This document shows, piece by piece, positions 34,892 to 46,579 of a stretch of DNA of 64,000 nucleotides. Positions within the stretch are counted from its first letter, which is position 1. Each line of letters opens with the position of its first letter. The DNA comes from Lepus europaeus (lineage: Eukaryota; Chordata; Mammalia; Lagomorpha; Leporidae): positions 66,239,266 through 66,303,265 of the forward strand of contig NC_084837.1 of the NCBI RefSeq assembly GCF_033115175.1. Reading direction: 5' to 3'. The notes beneath the pieces were generated by a model. It searched no databases, was not told the origin of the DNA, and worked only from the letters and a program-made list of their open reading frames with translations. Both the position numbers and the translations under genes were made by a program.

Positions 34892-35219
34892 AAATATTTA
34901 TTTATTTATTTATATTTATTTCAAAGGGAGAGAGAGAGAGGGAGAGAGAGAGAGAGAGAGAGAGTGTGTGTGTACTCCTTCTGTTCCAATCCCCAAAAGC
35001 CTGCAATGGCCAAGATGGGACTGAACTGATCCCCGGAGCTTGACACGCATCCCAGGCCTTCCACATCAGTGATAGGGACCCAACCCCCTGAGCCATCACT
35101 TGTTACCACCAGGATGTGAGTTGGTAGGAAGCTGGAATAAGGAGCCAGAGATGGGAACGGAACCCAGGCACTTGAGAAGGGATGCAAGAGTCTTACCCAC
35201 TAGGCTAAATGCCTGTTCC
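34892..35219 (-). mobile_element. Old CSINE
   Basis: 'tttatttatttatatttatt', a GA run with GT extension (34928-34972), older-type head ending 'aatgcctgttcc'. Confidence 0.85.
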
Positions 35220-35369
35220 AATAAATTTATTTTTTAAATTCAGTTTTCCATGAACTTTTAGAAGTTCTTCTGTATTTTCCCAGTGACAGCTTAACTCTCC
35301 AAGTGACAGTTTATAATAACCACATATTCACAAGCATGTGATCAAAGTCTCAATACACACAAAGTTGGT

Positions 35370-36125
35370 ATATTTTCTTATATGTGAATGTTCTTGGCAG
35401 CATCATTCATAATACTAAAAAAGTGGAAACAAACTGAATATCTATCAACTGGTGGAATAAAATGTCATATATCCATGTGTTAGAATATCATTCAACAATA
35501 AAAGTAATGAAATACTGATGTATGCTACAAATGTGGATGAGGCTCAAACACCTTTTGCTCAGGTTAAGAAGTCAGCTGTGAAATAGGGCCGGTGTCGTGG
35601 CATAGTGGGTAAAGCTGCTGCCTGCAGTGCTGGCATCCCATATGAGTACCAGTTCGAGTCCCGGCTGCTCCACTTCTGATCCAGCCCTCTGCTATGACAT
35701 GGAAAATCAGTAGAAGATGGCCCAAGTGCTTGGGCCCCTGAACCTGCATGGGAGATCCAGAAGAAGCTCCCGGCACAGCTCCAGCCATTGTGGCCATCTG
35801 GGGAGTGAACCAGCGAATAGAAGACCTCTCTCTCTCTCTCTCTCTCTCTCTGCTTCTGCCTCTTTGTAACTCTGCCTTTCAAATAAATAAATAAGCCTTT
35901 AAAAAAGAATGTATGTGAAATGCTAAGAATTGGTAAATCTGTGAAGACAAAAATGGGAAATGGTTGCTTCTGGTTTACTCTTTGGGATAATGAAGGTGAT
36001 CTGGAAATAATGGTGATGGTTGTACAACTTTGTGAATGTAGTAAAAATCATTTAATTATATACTTTAAGTGGATGAACTTTATGGTATGTAAAGTATACT
36101 TTAATGAAGCTGTTGGAATTTAACC
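35370..36125 (+). mobile_element. Ancient L1M 3' end, interrupted by a CSINE
   Basis: 'cataatactaaaaaagtgga', 'tgtgttagaatatcattcaa' and, after the CSINE, 'ggtgatggttgtacaacttt' and 'tatactttaatgaagctgtt' are in the order of the L1ME/L1MC-type 3' UTR. The CSINE at 35585-35910 splits it. Confidence 0.72.
35585..35910 (+). mobile_element. CSINE in the L1M tail
   Basis: 'ctgtgaaat' and 'tatgtgaaat' flank it; CT run at 35827-35851. Confidence 0.9.
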
Positions 36126-36470
36126 CATTTCTTTATTACAGAATTTTTCAGAACCTTTAGTATTTTAATGTAATTTGTGAATCTTCAAGAAGAAAGCCGA
36201 GAATGAAATGCTTCCCAAAACGATTTGGTCATGGACCCAGCCTCCCCTATATCATCTTTTTTTGTGAGCAGTCTATGGAAATTGTGTTTAGAAAGACTCT
36301 TATAAAGACTATATAAACAACATTTAAAGGAGTTTTAAGCAACAGGTAGAAGTTGTTAATTCTTATATAATGCTGTGGGGGAGAATTTAAGTGGATGTAG
36401 GTGACATGGGTCAGACCTTGCTGCTTTAATCAACATTATAAATGTATAATATTTTAGCTGAGATACATTC
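36126..36470. other. Unique sequence
   Basis: No repeat or gene recognised. Confidence 0.4.
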
Positions 36471-37175
36471 TTTTTTAAAAGATGTATTTACTTATTTGAA
36501 AGGCAGAGTTACACAGAGAGAAGGAGTGACAAAGAGAAAGAGAGAGGCCGGCACCGCGACTCAATAGGCTAATCCTCTGCCTGCGGCACTGGCACACCAG
36601 GTTCTAGTCCCGGTCAGGGCGCTGGATTCTTTCCCAGTTGCTCCTCTTCCAGTCCAGCTCTCTGCTGTGGCCCAGGAAGGCAGTGAAGGATGGTCCAGGT
36701 CCTTGGACCCTGCACCTTCTTGGGAGACCAGGAGGAAGCACCTGGCTCCTGGCTTCGGATCAGCACGATGCACCGGCTGCAGCGGCCATTGGAGAGTGAA
36801 CCAACAGAAAAGGAAGACCTTTCTCTCTGTCTCTCTTTCTCTCTCTCTCACTGTCCACTCTGCCTGTCCCCCCCCCCCCAAAAAAAAAAAAAAGAGAGAG
36901 AGAGAGAGAAAGAGAGAGAGATCTTCCATCTGCTGGTTCACTTCCCAAAAGACCACCATGGCCAAGACTGGGCCAGGCCGAAGCCAGGAGCTTCTTCCAG
37001 GTCTCTGACGTGGGGTGTAGGAGCCCAAAGCATTTGGGCTGTTCTTCGCTGCTTTCCTAGGTGTAGTAGCAGGGAGCTGGATTGGAAGCGTAGTAACTGG
37101 GACTCAAACTGTGCCCAAATGGGATGCTGGCATCGCAGGTGGTGACTTTACCCACTACACCACAATGCCAACACC
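36471..37175 (-). mobile_element. CSINE split by a nested CSINE
   Basis: The tail and GA-rich part (36471-36545) continue at 36893-37175 to the head. 'agctgagatacatt' and 'agctgagacatatt' are the target copies. Confidence 0.9.
36546..36892 (+). mobile_element. Young-type CSINE nested in a GA run, with poly(C)
   Basis: Head 'ggccggcaccgcgactcaat'. Twelve C (36868-36879) stand between CCTGT and the A tail, where other copies have CTGTCAAAA. Confidence 0.92.
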
Positions 37176-37190
37176 AGCTGAGACATATTT

Positions 37191-38127
37191 TAACAAGAAA
37201 TGTTTCAAGTAATACATTCTTGGGCTTAACTTGTTCCCACCCCAAAATTGTCTTCAAGTGGAAGAGTAAAAGGAAAAGAGAGTGGAGACAGACCTTATGC
37301 TCCCAGCATGCTTGGGCAAGTTGCCTAGTCTTGCTAGAACAGGTCCATCTTGGGGAATAGAAGGTAGGTCTGGGTATGAAGCATGATGAATCTTTCTAGG
37401 CCCTACCTGTTCTTCCACCACTACACCAAGGGAGTTCGTGATTTGTTATAAAACTAGCCAACTGAACAGCAGGAATTTTGTTTGCTTTTCCTGTGGAATC
37501 CATCTTTCTGAAGTATCAGTTAACCACCTAGTATTTTCTAGAAGTGAAAAGTAGTCTGGCCAGGGAACTATTCCTTCAGAATAACTTCCCAGCAGCAAAA
37601 GATGGGAAGGAGGTAGAGGAGGAGAAAGAGGAAGAGGTAAGAAAGGGACACAGGGAATGATCTGTGACTGATTATGGAAAGAACATTTTGACATTTTTTT
37701 TATATCTCTCTGTCATTGGCAGCAGGAGGTAAAAGGCATTACATGGTACTTAGTCAAAAATTATGTAATTATGAGAGGGGATAAATATAGAATAATAAAA
37801 ACTAGATTTGAGACAACTACACACCTGTAAAGACCTCACAGAATTTGATAGATTAGGGACCTGTGGTGGTCAGGTCAAGATCTTCAAGGACGTAGTGAAG
37901 TTGTGTGTTCATCTTTCTCTGCAACCAGGACTTCTGCAGTTAGAGAAATCGCTGTACATTTATTGGCAAGGAAACTTCTGATCAGCTCTCCGGTGCTCTC
38001 TATTTCAGTGAATAGCTCCAGCATTGATTCAATTGTCCAAGTCAAAACCTGCCTTCCTGACTCTATCATTTCTCATGAATTACCCCAGCTCTTTCCTCAC
38101 TGGCCTTACAGACACCTATAAAATTGC
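37191..38127. other. Unique sequence
   Basis: About 0.9 kb without a recognised repeat or gene; a purine-rich stretch lies at 37598-37650. Confidence 0.5.
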
Positions 38128-38350
38128 AATTCCAGCTTCCTGCTAATGTGCCCCTTTAGAGGCAGCAGGTGATGGCTCAAGTACTTCGGTCCTGGCTACC
38201 CACTCAATTTGGAGACCCAGACTGATTTCCTGGCTCCTGATTTCAGCTTGGTCCAACCATGGTTGTGGGCATTTAAGGAGTAAACCTGGGGTTGGAAGAA
38301 CTCTCTCTGTCTCTGTCGCTCTGACTTTGAAACAAACAAACAAAAAACAC
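38128..38350 (+). mobile_element. Old CSINE, 5'-truncated
   Basis: It starts in the middle ('ttccagcttcctgctaatgt') and ends in AAACAAACAAAC. Confidence 0.8.
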
Positions 38351-38679
38351 TCTGATTAAGAAGAGTTAGGGAGACATGTAGAAGAGACAGAAGTCCCAGA
38401 AAGAGTAGTTGGTTTATAGAGCTTTGTTCCTTATAGGTGGTCTTCTGGTTGCAGCTTCAATTTATATACGTCATTATAATAGCCTACTTTCCCTTCAGAA
38501 AATCTGAATTGGTCTTCCTTGCATTTTAAAGTGTCTCAAGGGATGTCTTGGTTCAAGGCAACCATAAAAGTCTATCTAAAATGATTAGTGTTCATATATA
38601 GGAATTGGTTAAATATAGTACATTTTTCTATGCATTGACCAAAAGTTGACAGATATACAGTGTTAAAATTTACTGATAA
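38351..38679. other. Unique sequence
   Basis: No repeat or gene recognised. Confidence 0.4.
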
Positions 38680-39008
38680 GGGGCTGATATTATGGAGCAA
38701 CAGGTTAAACCACCACCTAGGATGGCGGTACACCATATCAGAGCTCCAGTTTGAGTCCTGGTTGCTTTATTTCTGATCCAACTCCCTGCTAATATTCCTG
38801 GGGAAGCAATTGAAGATGGCCCATGTGCTCAGGTCCCTGCCATCCCTATGGGAAACCAACAAGAGTCCAGGCTCCTGACTTTGGGCTGGCTCAGCCCCAG
38901 CCATTGTAGCCATCTGGGGAGATGGAAGACCTTTTCTCTTCTTTCTGTTTCTCCCTCTCTCTCTATCACTGCTTTTCCAATAAGTAACTAAATAAATCTT
39001 TGAAAAAT
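38680..39008 (+). mobile_element. CSINE
   Basis: Head 'ggggctgatattatggagca'; 'taactaaataaatctttg' tail. Confidence 0.87.
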
Positions 39009-39290
39009 GTATCGATATGGAAGTTGCCAAGAAATTTTTAAGTGAAAAAACAGAAAATAAAACGTGTTGTTTTTTGGTGTGCATAAAAATGGTATACATA
39101 AGAACATTTTTGTTTTATACTGTGTGTGTGTGTGTGTCTAGATAGAACAACAATCTGGCACTAGCTATACTAAAATGTTAGCAGTGATTATATCTGGATG
39201 GGTGAAACTGTGGATGATTTTCACTTGTTTATCATCTCATCTTTTTTTGGTGCTCTGAGCATGTATTACTCTTTTTTAAAGATTTTATTT

Positions 39291-39659
39291 GGCCAGCGCC
39301 ACAGCTCACTAGGCTAATCCTCCACCTGCGGCGCCGGCACACCGGGTTCTAGTCCTGGTCGGGGCACCAGATTCTATCCCGGTTGCTCCTCTTCTAGTCC
39401 AGCTCTCTGGTGTGGCCTGGGAAAGCAGTGGAGGATGGCCCAAGTGCTTGGGCCCTGCACCCGCATGGGAGACCAGGAAGAAGCACCTGGCTCCTGGCTT
39501 CGGATCAGTGCAGTGTACCGGCCGTAGCGCGCCGGCCGCAGCAGCCATTGGGGGGTGAATCAACGGAAAAGGAAGACCTTTCTCTCTGTCTCTCTTTCTC
39601 ACTATCTGCTCTGCCTGTCAAAAAACCAAAAAACAAACAAACAAAAAAACAAGCTTAAT
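39291..39659 (+). mobile_element. Young-type CSINE, nested
   Basis: Head 'ggccagcgccacagctcact' inside the tail of the outer element; AAACAAAC-rich tail. Confidence 0.92.
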
Positions 39660-39982
39660 GGGGCCGGCGCCATGGCTCACTTGGTTAATCCTCCGCCTTG
39701 CGGTGCTGGCATCCCATATGGGTGCTGGGTTCTAGTCCCGGTTGCTCCTCTTCCAGTCCAGCTCTCTGCTGTGGCCCAGGAGGGCAGTGGAGGATGGCCC
39801 AAGTGCTTGGGAGTCCGCATGGGAGACCAGGAAGAAGCACCTGGCTCCTGGCTTCGGGTTGGCGCAGCACCGGCCCTAGTGGCCATTTGGTTGGGGGGTG
39901 AACTAACGGAAGGAAGACCTTTCTCTCTGTCTCTCTCTCTCTCACTGTCTATAACCCTACCTGTCAAATAAAAAAATGTTTT
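39660..39982 (+). mobile_element. CSINE, nested in tandem
   Basis: Head 'ggggccggcgccatggctca' follows the previous tail directly; TGTCAAATAAAAAAATG tail. Confidence 0.92.
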
Positions 39983-40341
39983 AAAAAAGATTTTATTTAT
40001 TTATTTGAGAAGTAGAGTTACACACAGAGGGAGAGACAGAGAGAAAGGTCTTCCTTCCGTTGTTGGTTCACTCCCCAGATGGCTGCAACAGCTGGAGCTG
40101 CGCCGATCCGAAGCCAGGAGCCAAGTGCTTCTTCCAAGTCTTACGTGGGTGCAGGGGCCCAAGCACTTGGGCCATCCTCTACTGCTTTCCCAGGCCATAG
40201 CAGAGAGCTGGATTGGAAGAGGAGCAGCTGGGACTAGAACTGGCGCCCATATGGGATGTCGGCGCCACAGGTTTAACCTACTGTGCCACGGCACCGGCTC
40301 CGAGCATGTATTACTTTCATAAGCATCAAAAACTATTAAAT

Positions 40342-40418
40342 GGGGGCAGGCATTTGGCATAGAGGGTGAGAACACATGTATCCCATACTGGAGTATCTGG
40401 CTTAAGTCTCAGCTTAAC
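40342..40418 (+). mobile_element. Old CSINE head fragment
   Basis: 'gggggcaggcatttggcata' to 'gtctcagcttaac', then cut by a - strand fragment. Confidence 0.75.
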
Positions 40419-40566
40419 TTTTTTTTTTTTTTTAAGATTTATTTTATTTATTTGAAAGGCAGAGTTAGAGAGAGAGAGGAAGAGAATCTTCCATCTGCAG
40501 ATTCACTCCCCACATGGCCACAACACTGAAGCTAGGAACCAGGAGACTCAACTGAGTCTTCTCTCA
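40419..40566 (-). mobile_element. CSINE 3' half
   Basis: T run and 'atttgaaaggcagagttaga', ending mid-body near 'gagtcttctctcat'. Confidence 0.8.
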
Positions 40567-40868
40567 TCGTTTGCAGTGCCAGCATCCCACATGGGCACAG
40601 ATTCAAGTCTTGGCTGCTCACTGCTGATCCAGCTTCCTGCCAATGCTCCTGGGAAAACAGTAGGAGTTGGCGCAAGTCCTTGGGCCCCCACAACCATGTG
40701 GGAGACAGGAAAGTAGCTCCTGGCTCCTGGCTTCAGCCTGGCTCAGCCCCAGCCATTGTGGCCATTTGGGGAATGAACCAGTGGCTGGAAGATGGCTATC
40801 TCTCTCTGTCTCTGCCTCTCTAACTGTAACTCAGCCCTTCAAATAAATAAAATTGATCTCAAAAATAT
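40567..40868 (+). mobile_element. CSINE lacking its first 30 bases
   Basis: It starts 'cgtttgcagtgccagcatcc' directly after the - strand half, then has a complete body and tail. Confidence 0.85.
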
Positions 40869-41253
40869 GTGTACATATATATATTTATATGTGCTAGAAT
40901 AATGCTAAATGATGGAAAGATAAGACGACAAAGTCCTTGTTCTCTAAGGATCTCACAGTCTATAACAAGATGATAAATATGTAAAATAACACCTGCAATA
41001 CAGATACAGTGTAATATCAGACTTGCAAATGAGGTGTAGTAGTGTCACAAAGAAGAAACTATACCCGATGAGGCATTCAAACAGGAATCTAAAGGACTTA
41101 GCAGATGAAAAGGGGAAAGCATTCTAGTGAAGGGAAACAGTATACCCAGGCATGGAGGCATGATATAGCACAGTATGTGTGGAGTGTGATCTAGTCACAC
41201 ATCATTTGGGGTAAGTTACTTGGCCATGGAAATCAGGAGAGTTTCTTTAACAT
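40869..41253. other. Unique sequence
   Basis: A short TA-rich start (40870-40895), then no repeat or gene. Confidence 0.45.
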
Positions 41254-41266
41254 ACCAATAATTTTT

Positions 41267-41610
41267 TTAAAAAAATTATTTTTATTTGAAAGTCAGAGTT
41301 ACACAGAGAGAGGAGACGGAGAGAAAGAGAGAGAAAGAGAGGGAGAGAGAGAGGTTGTCCATGCGCTGGTTCACTCCGCAATTGGCCACAACAGCCGGAG
41401 CTATGCTGATCTGAAGCCAGGAGCCGGGAGCTTCTTCCGGTCTCCCATGTGGGTGCAGGGGCCCAAGAACTTGGGCCATCTTCTACTGCTTCCCCAGAGC
41501 ACAGCAGAGAGCTGTATTGGAAGTGGAGCAGCCAGGTCTCGAATTGGCACCCATATGGATGCTGGCACTGCAGGCAGCGGCTTTGCCCGCTATGCCACAG
41601 CACCAGCCCA
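41267..41610 (-). mobile_element. CSINE
   Basis: The target duplication accaataattttt is at 41254-41266 and 41611-41623. Confidence 0.95.
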
Positions 41611-41679
41611 ACCAATAATTTTTAATATGTATTTTAATTAATCCAAACAATGCCCAGGTGCCAAAAGAAAGAACATTGT

Positions 41680-42024
41680 GGCCGGCGCCGGGGCTCAATA
41701 GGCTAATCCTCTGCCTTGCGGCACCGACACACCAGGTTCTAGTCCCTGTTAGGGTGCCGGATTCTGTCCCGGTTACCCCTCTTCTAGTCCAGCTCTCTGC
41801 TATGGCCCGGGAGTGCAGTGGCAGATGGCCCAAGTGCTTGGGCCCTGCACCCGCATGGGAGACCAGGATAAGCAACTGGCTCCTGGCTTCGGATCAGCGC
41901 GATGCGCCGGCCGCAGTGCACCAGCCACAGCGGCCATTGGAGGGTGAACCAACGGCAAAAAGGAAGACCTTTCTTTCTCTCTCTCTCTCTCTCTCTCTCC
42001 ACTCTGCATGAAAAAAAAAAAAAA
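41680..42024 (+). mobile_element. Young-type CSINE
   Basis: Head 'ggccggcgccggggctcaat'; 'aacattgt' on both sides. The usual CTGTCAAA is changed to ATGAAAA. Confidence 0.93.
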
Positions 42025-42032
42025 AACATTGT

Positions 42033-43239
42033 ACACACCACTGTAAAAGCAGTAAGAATCAATATTTTAAAATTCATATGTCTTCCTGTTACAAAAAGTG
42101 GTCTGCAAAATCTGGCTTCTGTTTTGTCTTGGGATGCAATGCACCGCTTCTCTAAGATCCTGACAAATCAAAACATAGCACCTGAACAGGAGCAGTGAAG
42201 TGAGTTCAATCCATCATTGTGTTTACTTGATAAATATCTGGGGATTATACTGCTGAAAACAACATAAACGACATACCGAAACTAACAGATTCTGTGAAAA
42301 ACTATGTAGGTTATAAAAAAAGCTTTTAGATTCTACTTAAAGCTCAATGGATAAATGAGGATGTGTTTAAAGGGCACCTTGTGACACATGACTGGTGCTG
42401 CTCACAGCTGTGTTGTCTGTCTGAAAGTCAGGGCAGGAGGATTTACTGTGATGCCATGCTGGTGTATGCAGCAGGTACGTCGTACCAGGGAATGGGGGAA
42501 AAAAAGTAAGTGAAGGTTTGGAGAAATTATAGGATGATCATCTGAAACCAGCCCCACATAATATCCTGCTGCATTAAATGGAACCACATATAATTGGGTC
42601 ACTCGAAAGAACAATGTCTAGCAGAGAAAGCCACCATAAGATTAGATGAACTGCAATGCAGAGAACAAAAAATAGGGCAAGAACCTTGGGTTTTCTGCCA
42701 AGTTTAGAAAAAAATACATTGCAGCAGACTGTGCAGAGATATGACTGTCTTTTCATCGGTTGCCAAGAAGCCAAGTCTGGCTTTAAAAATTACAAAGGAA
42801 ATAGAAGCTTAAGGAACAAGAACCACTACATTTTGAAAACATACATGAGAAGTACTGACTAATCATTCAAAAATATTATGTCCCTATTAAGTACTCATTA
42901 GTCCACTAAATACGCATCTACTTAGTATCACTGGCTACTTGCTACCTACCAAGAGAGAAAAGAGAAGCAACAAAATCCGTGTTTTTTGGAGTTTAGAACT
43001 AACTGAGAACCAAAACCCACTGAGAGTTGAGTAACAATGTATGGCTGTGTCATATAAATGATTATTGCCCAAATGATGCAGGTTATAGACAATAAATACA
43101 AATTCAGAAAACAAAGATGTGAGCTGATCTGGAACTTGGAGGAAGGTTTCAAAGGGAGGTGCGGGTGATTCATGTTGGACCCTGAAGAAAGCTTGCGTTC
43201 TGATAATATGTCTGCTTTTGGCTAGTAGAAAAGAATAAT
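42033..43239. other. Unique sequence
   Basis: About 1.2 kb without a recognised repeat or gene. The open frames are short, overlap on both strands and carry no motif. Confidence 0.5.
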
Positions 43240-43350
43240 TTAGAGCAGGTTACATCACTTCTCTGGTTTTTCATACTCATTTATAAAATGGAAAAGCTTA
43301 GACTAGTTAATCTTTAAATTCCCTTCGTATTCTAAAGTTCTATAATTCAG
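43240..43350 (+). mobile_element. MIR fragment
   Basis: 'aggttacatcacttctctgg', 'catttataaaatggaaaagc' and 'gactagttaatctttaaatt' follow the MIR core and 3' part. A CSINE follows directly at 43351. Confidence 0.6.
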
Positions 43351-43650
43351 GGGCCAGTGTGGTGGCTTAGCGTGTTGAGCCACTGCCTGCAATGCCAGCA
43401 CCCGATATGGGTTCCGGTTTGGGTCCGGGCTGCTCCACTTCTGATGCAACTCCCGGCTAATGTGCCTAGAAAAGCAGAGGAAGATAGCCCAAGTATTTGG
43501 GCCCCTATACCCCTGTGAGACACTGGAGGAAGCTTCTGCCTTCTGGCTTCAGTCTGGCCCAGCCCTGGCCATTGTGACAATTTGGGGAGCAAACCTCTCT
43601 ATTTCTGTAACTCTCTCTTTCAAATAAATAAAATAAATCTTCCAAAAAAT
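43351..43650 (+). mobile_element. CSINE
   Basis: 'ctataattcag' and 'tcataattcag' flank it. Confidence 0.92.
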
Positions 43651-43663
43651 TTTCATAATTCAG

Positions 43664-44585
43664 AATATAAGAAGGAAAAATAAAATGAAATTGTCAAAAG
43701 AGTATTTTTTTCAACATTTCAGATAAGTTCAGACAATGCAAAGGAAACAAGATAACACTGAAGAAGGAAAGAAATCTTAATGGTGTGGAGTTGAGACAAA
43801 ATCGCACCATCTGACAGTGTGGACCTGCAGATTGTCCGGAAAATCTGGTAGGAAGCAGACTCCTCATAGCTACTTAAACCACGGAGATAAAAATCTAGAG
43901 GATGTAAGATAGTGGTCAGTTCCACTAGGGAACAGCAGGGGGTGAGAGGTGTCGAAAAATGTTTTCAAGGAGGGAACCCAAATAGTTCTCCGATTGGACG
44001 ATGGTAAAGGAAGAACAGACTGGAAGCCTCAGGAGGACGCTGCATTGCTTCTGTCTCCTCTGCACCTGTGACACTATCAGTGATACAGCAGGCACTCAGT
44101 GACTATTTGATTAATTAATTTGCTCATTAATCAATGCATGATCCATGCTATAAAGTGTTGAACAAGTGGGCTCTTAATAACATTACCATAATGACGAATC
44201 TTCCAAAAATTTCCTTTAAAAGCAATACTCACTTCATAATATCATTTTCACTTAAGCATTTTTCCATCGCCTATTATATCAATAGTATAATTGCAATCAT
44301 ATGAGTATGTGAAAAATTTTATCATTGTTATTAAGAACGAATAAATTCACAAGTAAATGGTAGTGAAAAAGGAAGGAAGTTGGGGAATCATTGCCAATGA
44401 GGGAACAACCAAATAAAGGGCCAGAGATGTAAGACAGCTGATGAAACGGGGTATCCTCAGAGCTGGGGCATAAGGAAAGATAAGGTTGTAAAGTTTGATA
44501 GAGACCTATCCTATCCAAAAAAATGTGGTCATGCAGGAAAGAGTTCAGCAATCTTTTGACTCTAAAAATTTCCTTTTTTAATGTC
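43664..44585. other. Unique sequence
   Basis: No repeat or gene is recognised with confidence. A 110-codon - strand open frame (44297-44629) runs into the next CSINE and has no known domain. Confidence 0.45.
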
Positions 44586-44600
44586 AAAAACTGCACAGAT

Positions 44601-44860
44601 CGGGGTTGGCCTTTGTGGTATAGCAGCACCCCACATGGGCACTGGTTCGACCCTCAGCTGCTCCACTTCTGATCCAGCTCCCTGCTAATAGACCTGGGAA
44701 AGTAGCAGAGGATGGTCCCTGCACCTAGGCACGAGACCCGGAAGAAGCTCCTGGCTCCTGGTTTTGGCACGGCCATTTGGGGAGTAAATCAACAGATGGA
44801 AGATTCTCTCTCTCTGTAACTCTGCCTTTCAAAATAAATAAATCTTTAAAAAAAAAAAGA
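44601..44860 (+). mobile_element. CSINE with internal deletions
   Basis: 'aaaaactgcacagat' (44586-44600) and 'aaaaactggacagat' (44861-44875) flank it. Parts of the head and body are missing. Confidence 0.92.
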
Positions 44861-45008
44861 AAAAACTGGACAGATACTCACATGGTAGTAATGATACTTT
44901 TAGGATCTGTTGGTTTAAAAAATACAGTGATAGAGATTATAATGAATTTACTAGTAATTTTGAGTAAAATTTTATTTATCACAAATTTTGGAGGTTTTAA
45001 AATGCAGT

Positions 45009-45930
45009 GACAGACCATTGTTACAGTGCAGCATCCCATGTGAGCAGCAGTTCAAGTCTCGGCTTCTTCATTTTGGATCCAGCTGCCTGATAATATGACT
45101 GCAGTGGAAATGGCCCAAGTCCTTGGGCTGCTGCATCCATGTAGAAGACCTAATGGAGTTCCAGGTTCTGCCTGGCTTCAGCCTGGCCATTTTGGGAATG
45201 GATCAGCAGATGTGTTAGTACAAAGTTAGAAGTGCTAACTACGTGTGTAAGAGGAGCCTAAGGAAACAAGGCACTGTGGCGCACGGGAAAAGAACATAGC
45301 TGCCTTTAGCGGCTCTGGAAGCACATCTTGGAAGTTGCCCAATGTTTTGTACAACAAAGTACTGCCCAAACCCCGAATACTTTACAGGTAGTCCCAACCT
45401 TCCCTAAGGAAGGCACCCTAAGGGAATCTCCTCTACCTGGTGCCAGATGGGCTACCCAGCCTGATAACACTGGATAATAAAACCTTGGGAGGAATTTGAC
45501 TCAATTCACATCCAGCAAATCCTTTGTCCAGGAGAAAAGGGAGTCCTTAAGGAGAAAGGTGGGAAGAATTGGACCCCATTCCCTTAGAAGCCCCATTCTG
45601 AATACAAATGGTGCACCCAGCTCTCAGCTGTTTCCTGGGATGCCCACCTGGCCTGTCAGGTGTATTCTCTTCATCAGACTGTGTGGCCTTGCTTTCCTCA
45701 GTCTGACTGACTGGGCATTCTCAGATTCTTTCTGGAGAGGTGCCCATCCATCCTGATGGATGCCCTACCACGTTCAATCTTTATGCCTTGCTTTCCACTC
45801 CTCTCTGTCTCACATCTCTATTCTTTCTTGCACGAAGACAAGAATCTATTTCCATCATCTCTGCTAACAGATCAAGGATCTCTCTGTAACTCCAACTTTC
45901 AAATAAAGCAGTCTTTTACAAAAAAAAAAA
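45009..45930 (+). mobile_element. Old CSINE split by a solo LTR
   Basis: The body (45009-45212) breaks at 'cagcagatg'; the tail 'ggatctctctgtaactccaa' resumes after the LTR (about 45874-45930). Confidence 0.85.
45213..45869 (+). mobile_element. Solo LTR inserted in a CSINE
   Basis: A 657-bp insert starts TGTTAG and ends CTAACA (perfect 6-bp inverted termini with the TG...CA rule). It interrupts a + strand CSINE exactly between 'agcagatg' and 'ggatctctctg'. The flanking four bases GATG/GATC fit a 4-bp target duplication with one change, as for class I retroviruses. AATAAA occurs at 45476-45481. No internal retroviral sequence adjoins it, so it is a recombined solo LTR. Orientation is inferred from the AATAAA. 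The family is not recognised. Confidence 0.78.
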
Positions 45931-45944
45931 AAAATCCTATGATT

Positions 45945-46297
45945 GGGGCCAGCTCTGTGGTACAGTAGGTTAATCCTCTGCCTGTGGCACTTGCATCGCA
46001 TATGGGCATTGGTTCGTGTCCTGGCTGTTCCTCTTCCAATCCAGCTCTCTGCTATGGCCTGAGAAAGCAGTAGAGGATGGCCCAAGCGCTTGGGCCTCTG
46101 TACCCATGTTTGATATCGGGAAGAAGTTCTTGGCTCCTGGCTTCTGAGCAGCCCAGCTCAGGCCGTTGCGGCCATTTGAGGAGTGAACCAGTGGGTGGAA
46201 GACTTTTCTCTCTGTCTCTCCCTCTCACTGTCTGTAACTCTATCTTTAAATTAAATAAATGAAATATATTTTTTAAAAATAAAGAGAATTACCAATT
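45945..46297 (+). mobile_element. CSINE inserted in the preceding A tail
   Basis: 'aaaaaaatcctatgatt' and 'aaaaaaatcttatgatt' flank it. Confidence 0.94.
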
Positions 46298-46343
46298 AAA
46301 AAAATCTTATGATTCAACCTCACTTGCTACTCTATAATAGATT

Positions 46344-46504
46344 CTTTTTTTTGACAGGCAGAGTGGACAGTGAGAGAGAGAGACACAGAGAAAGGTCTTC
46401 CTTTTGCCGTTGGTTCACCCTCCAATGGCCGCCGCGGTAGCGCGCTGCAGCCAGCGCACCGCGCTGATCTGATGGCTGGAGCCAGGTGCTTCTCCTGGTC
46501 TCCC
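46344..46504 (-). mobile_element. Young-type CSINE, 5'-truncated
   Basis: The tail and the 3' half are well preserved, but the element stops at 'ggtctcccat', at the start of a fold-back repeat. About half of the element is missing. Confidence 0.92.
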
Positions 46505-46505
46505 A

Positions 46506-46579
46506 TATAATCATAGATAAATAATGTTTAAGAGTGAATTGGGGATAAGAATCTAAAACATTATTTATCTATGATTATA
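46506..46579. repeat. Perfect 23-bp inverted repeat with 28-bp loop
   Basis: Positions 46506-46528 are the exact reverse complement of 46557-46579 (core atagataaataatgtt). The left arm abuts the broken end of a young CSINE. Confidence 0.95.

Larger units (their letters stand above)
39273..40301 (-). mobile_element. CSINE split in its tail by two later CSINEs
   Basis: 'ttttttaaagattttattt' (39273-39290) resumes at 39983 and runs to the head at 40301. The target duplication gagcatgtattact is at 39257-39270 and 40302-40315. Confidence 0.93.

Noticed and set aside
36561-37028. Long open frames (100-166 codons) with recurring [22 protein letters not shown]-type peptides on both strands
   Set aside because: They are translations of CSINE copies; the same peptides recur at dozens of sites because the SINE body lacks stops in some frames. 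No coding role.
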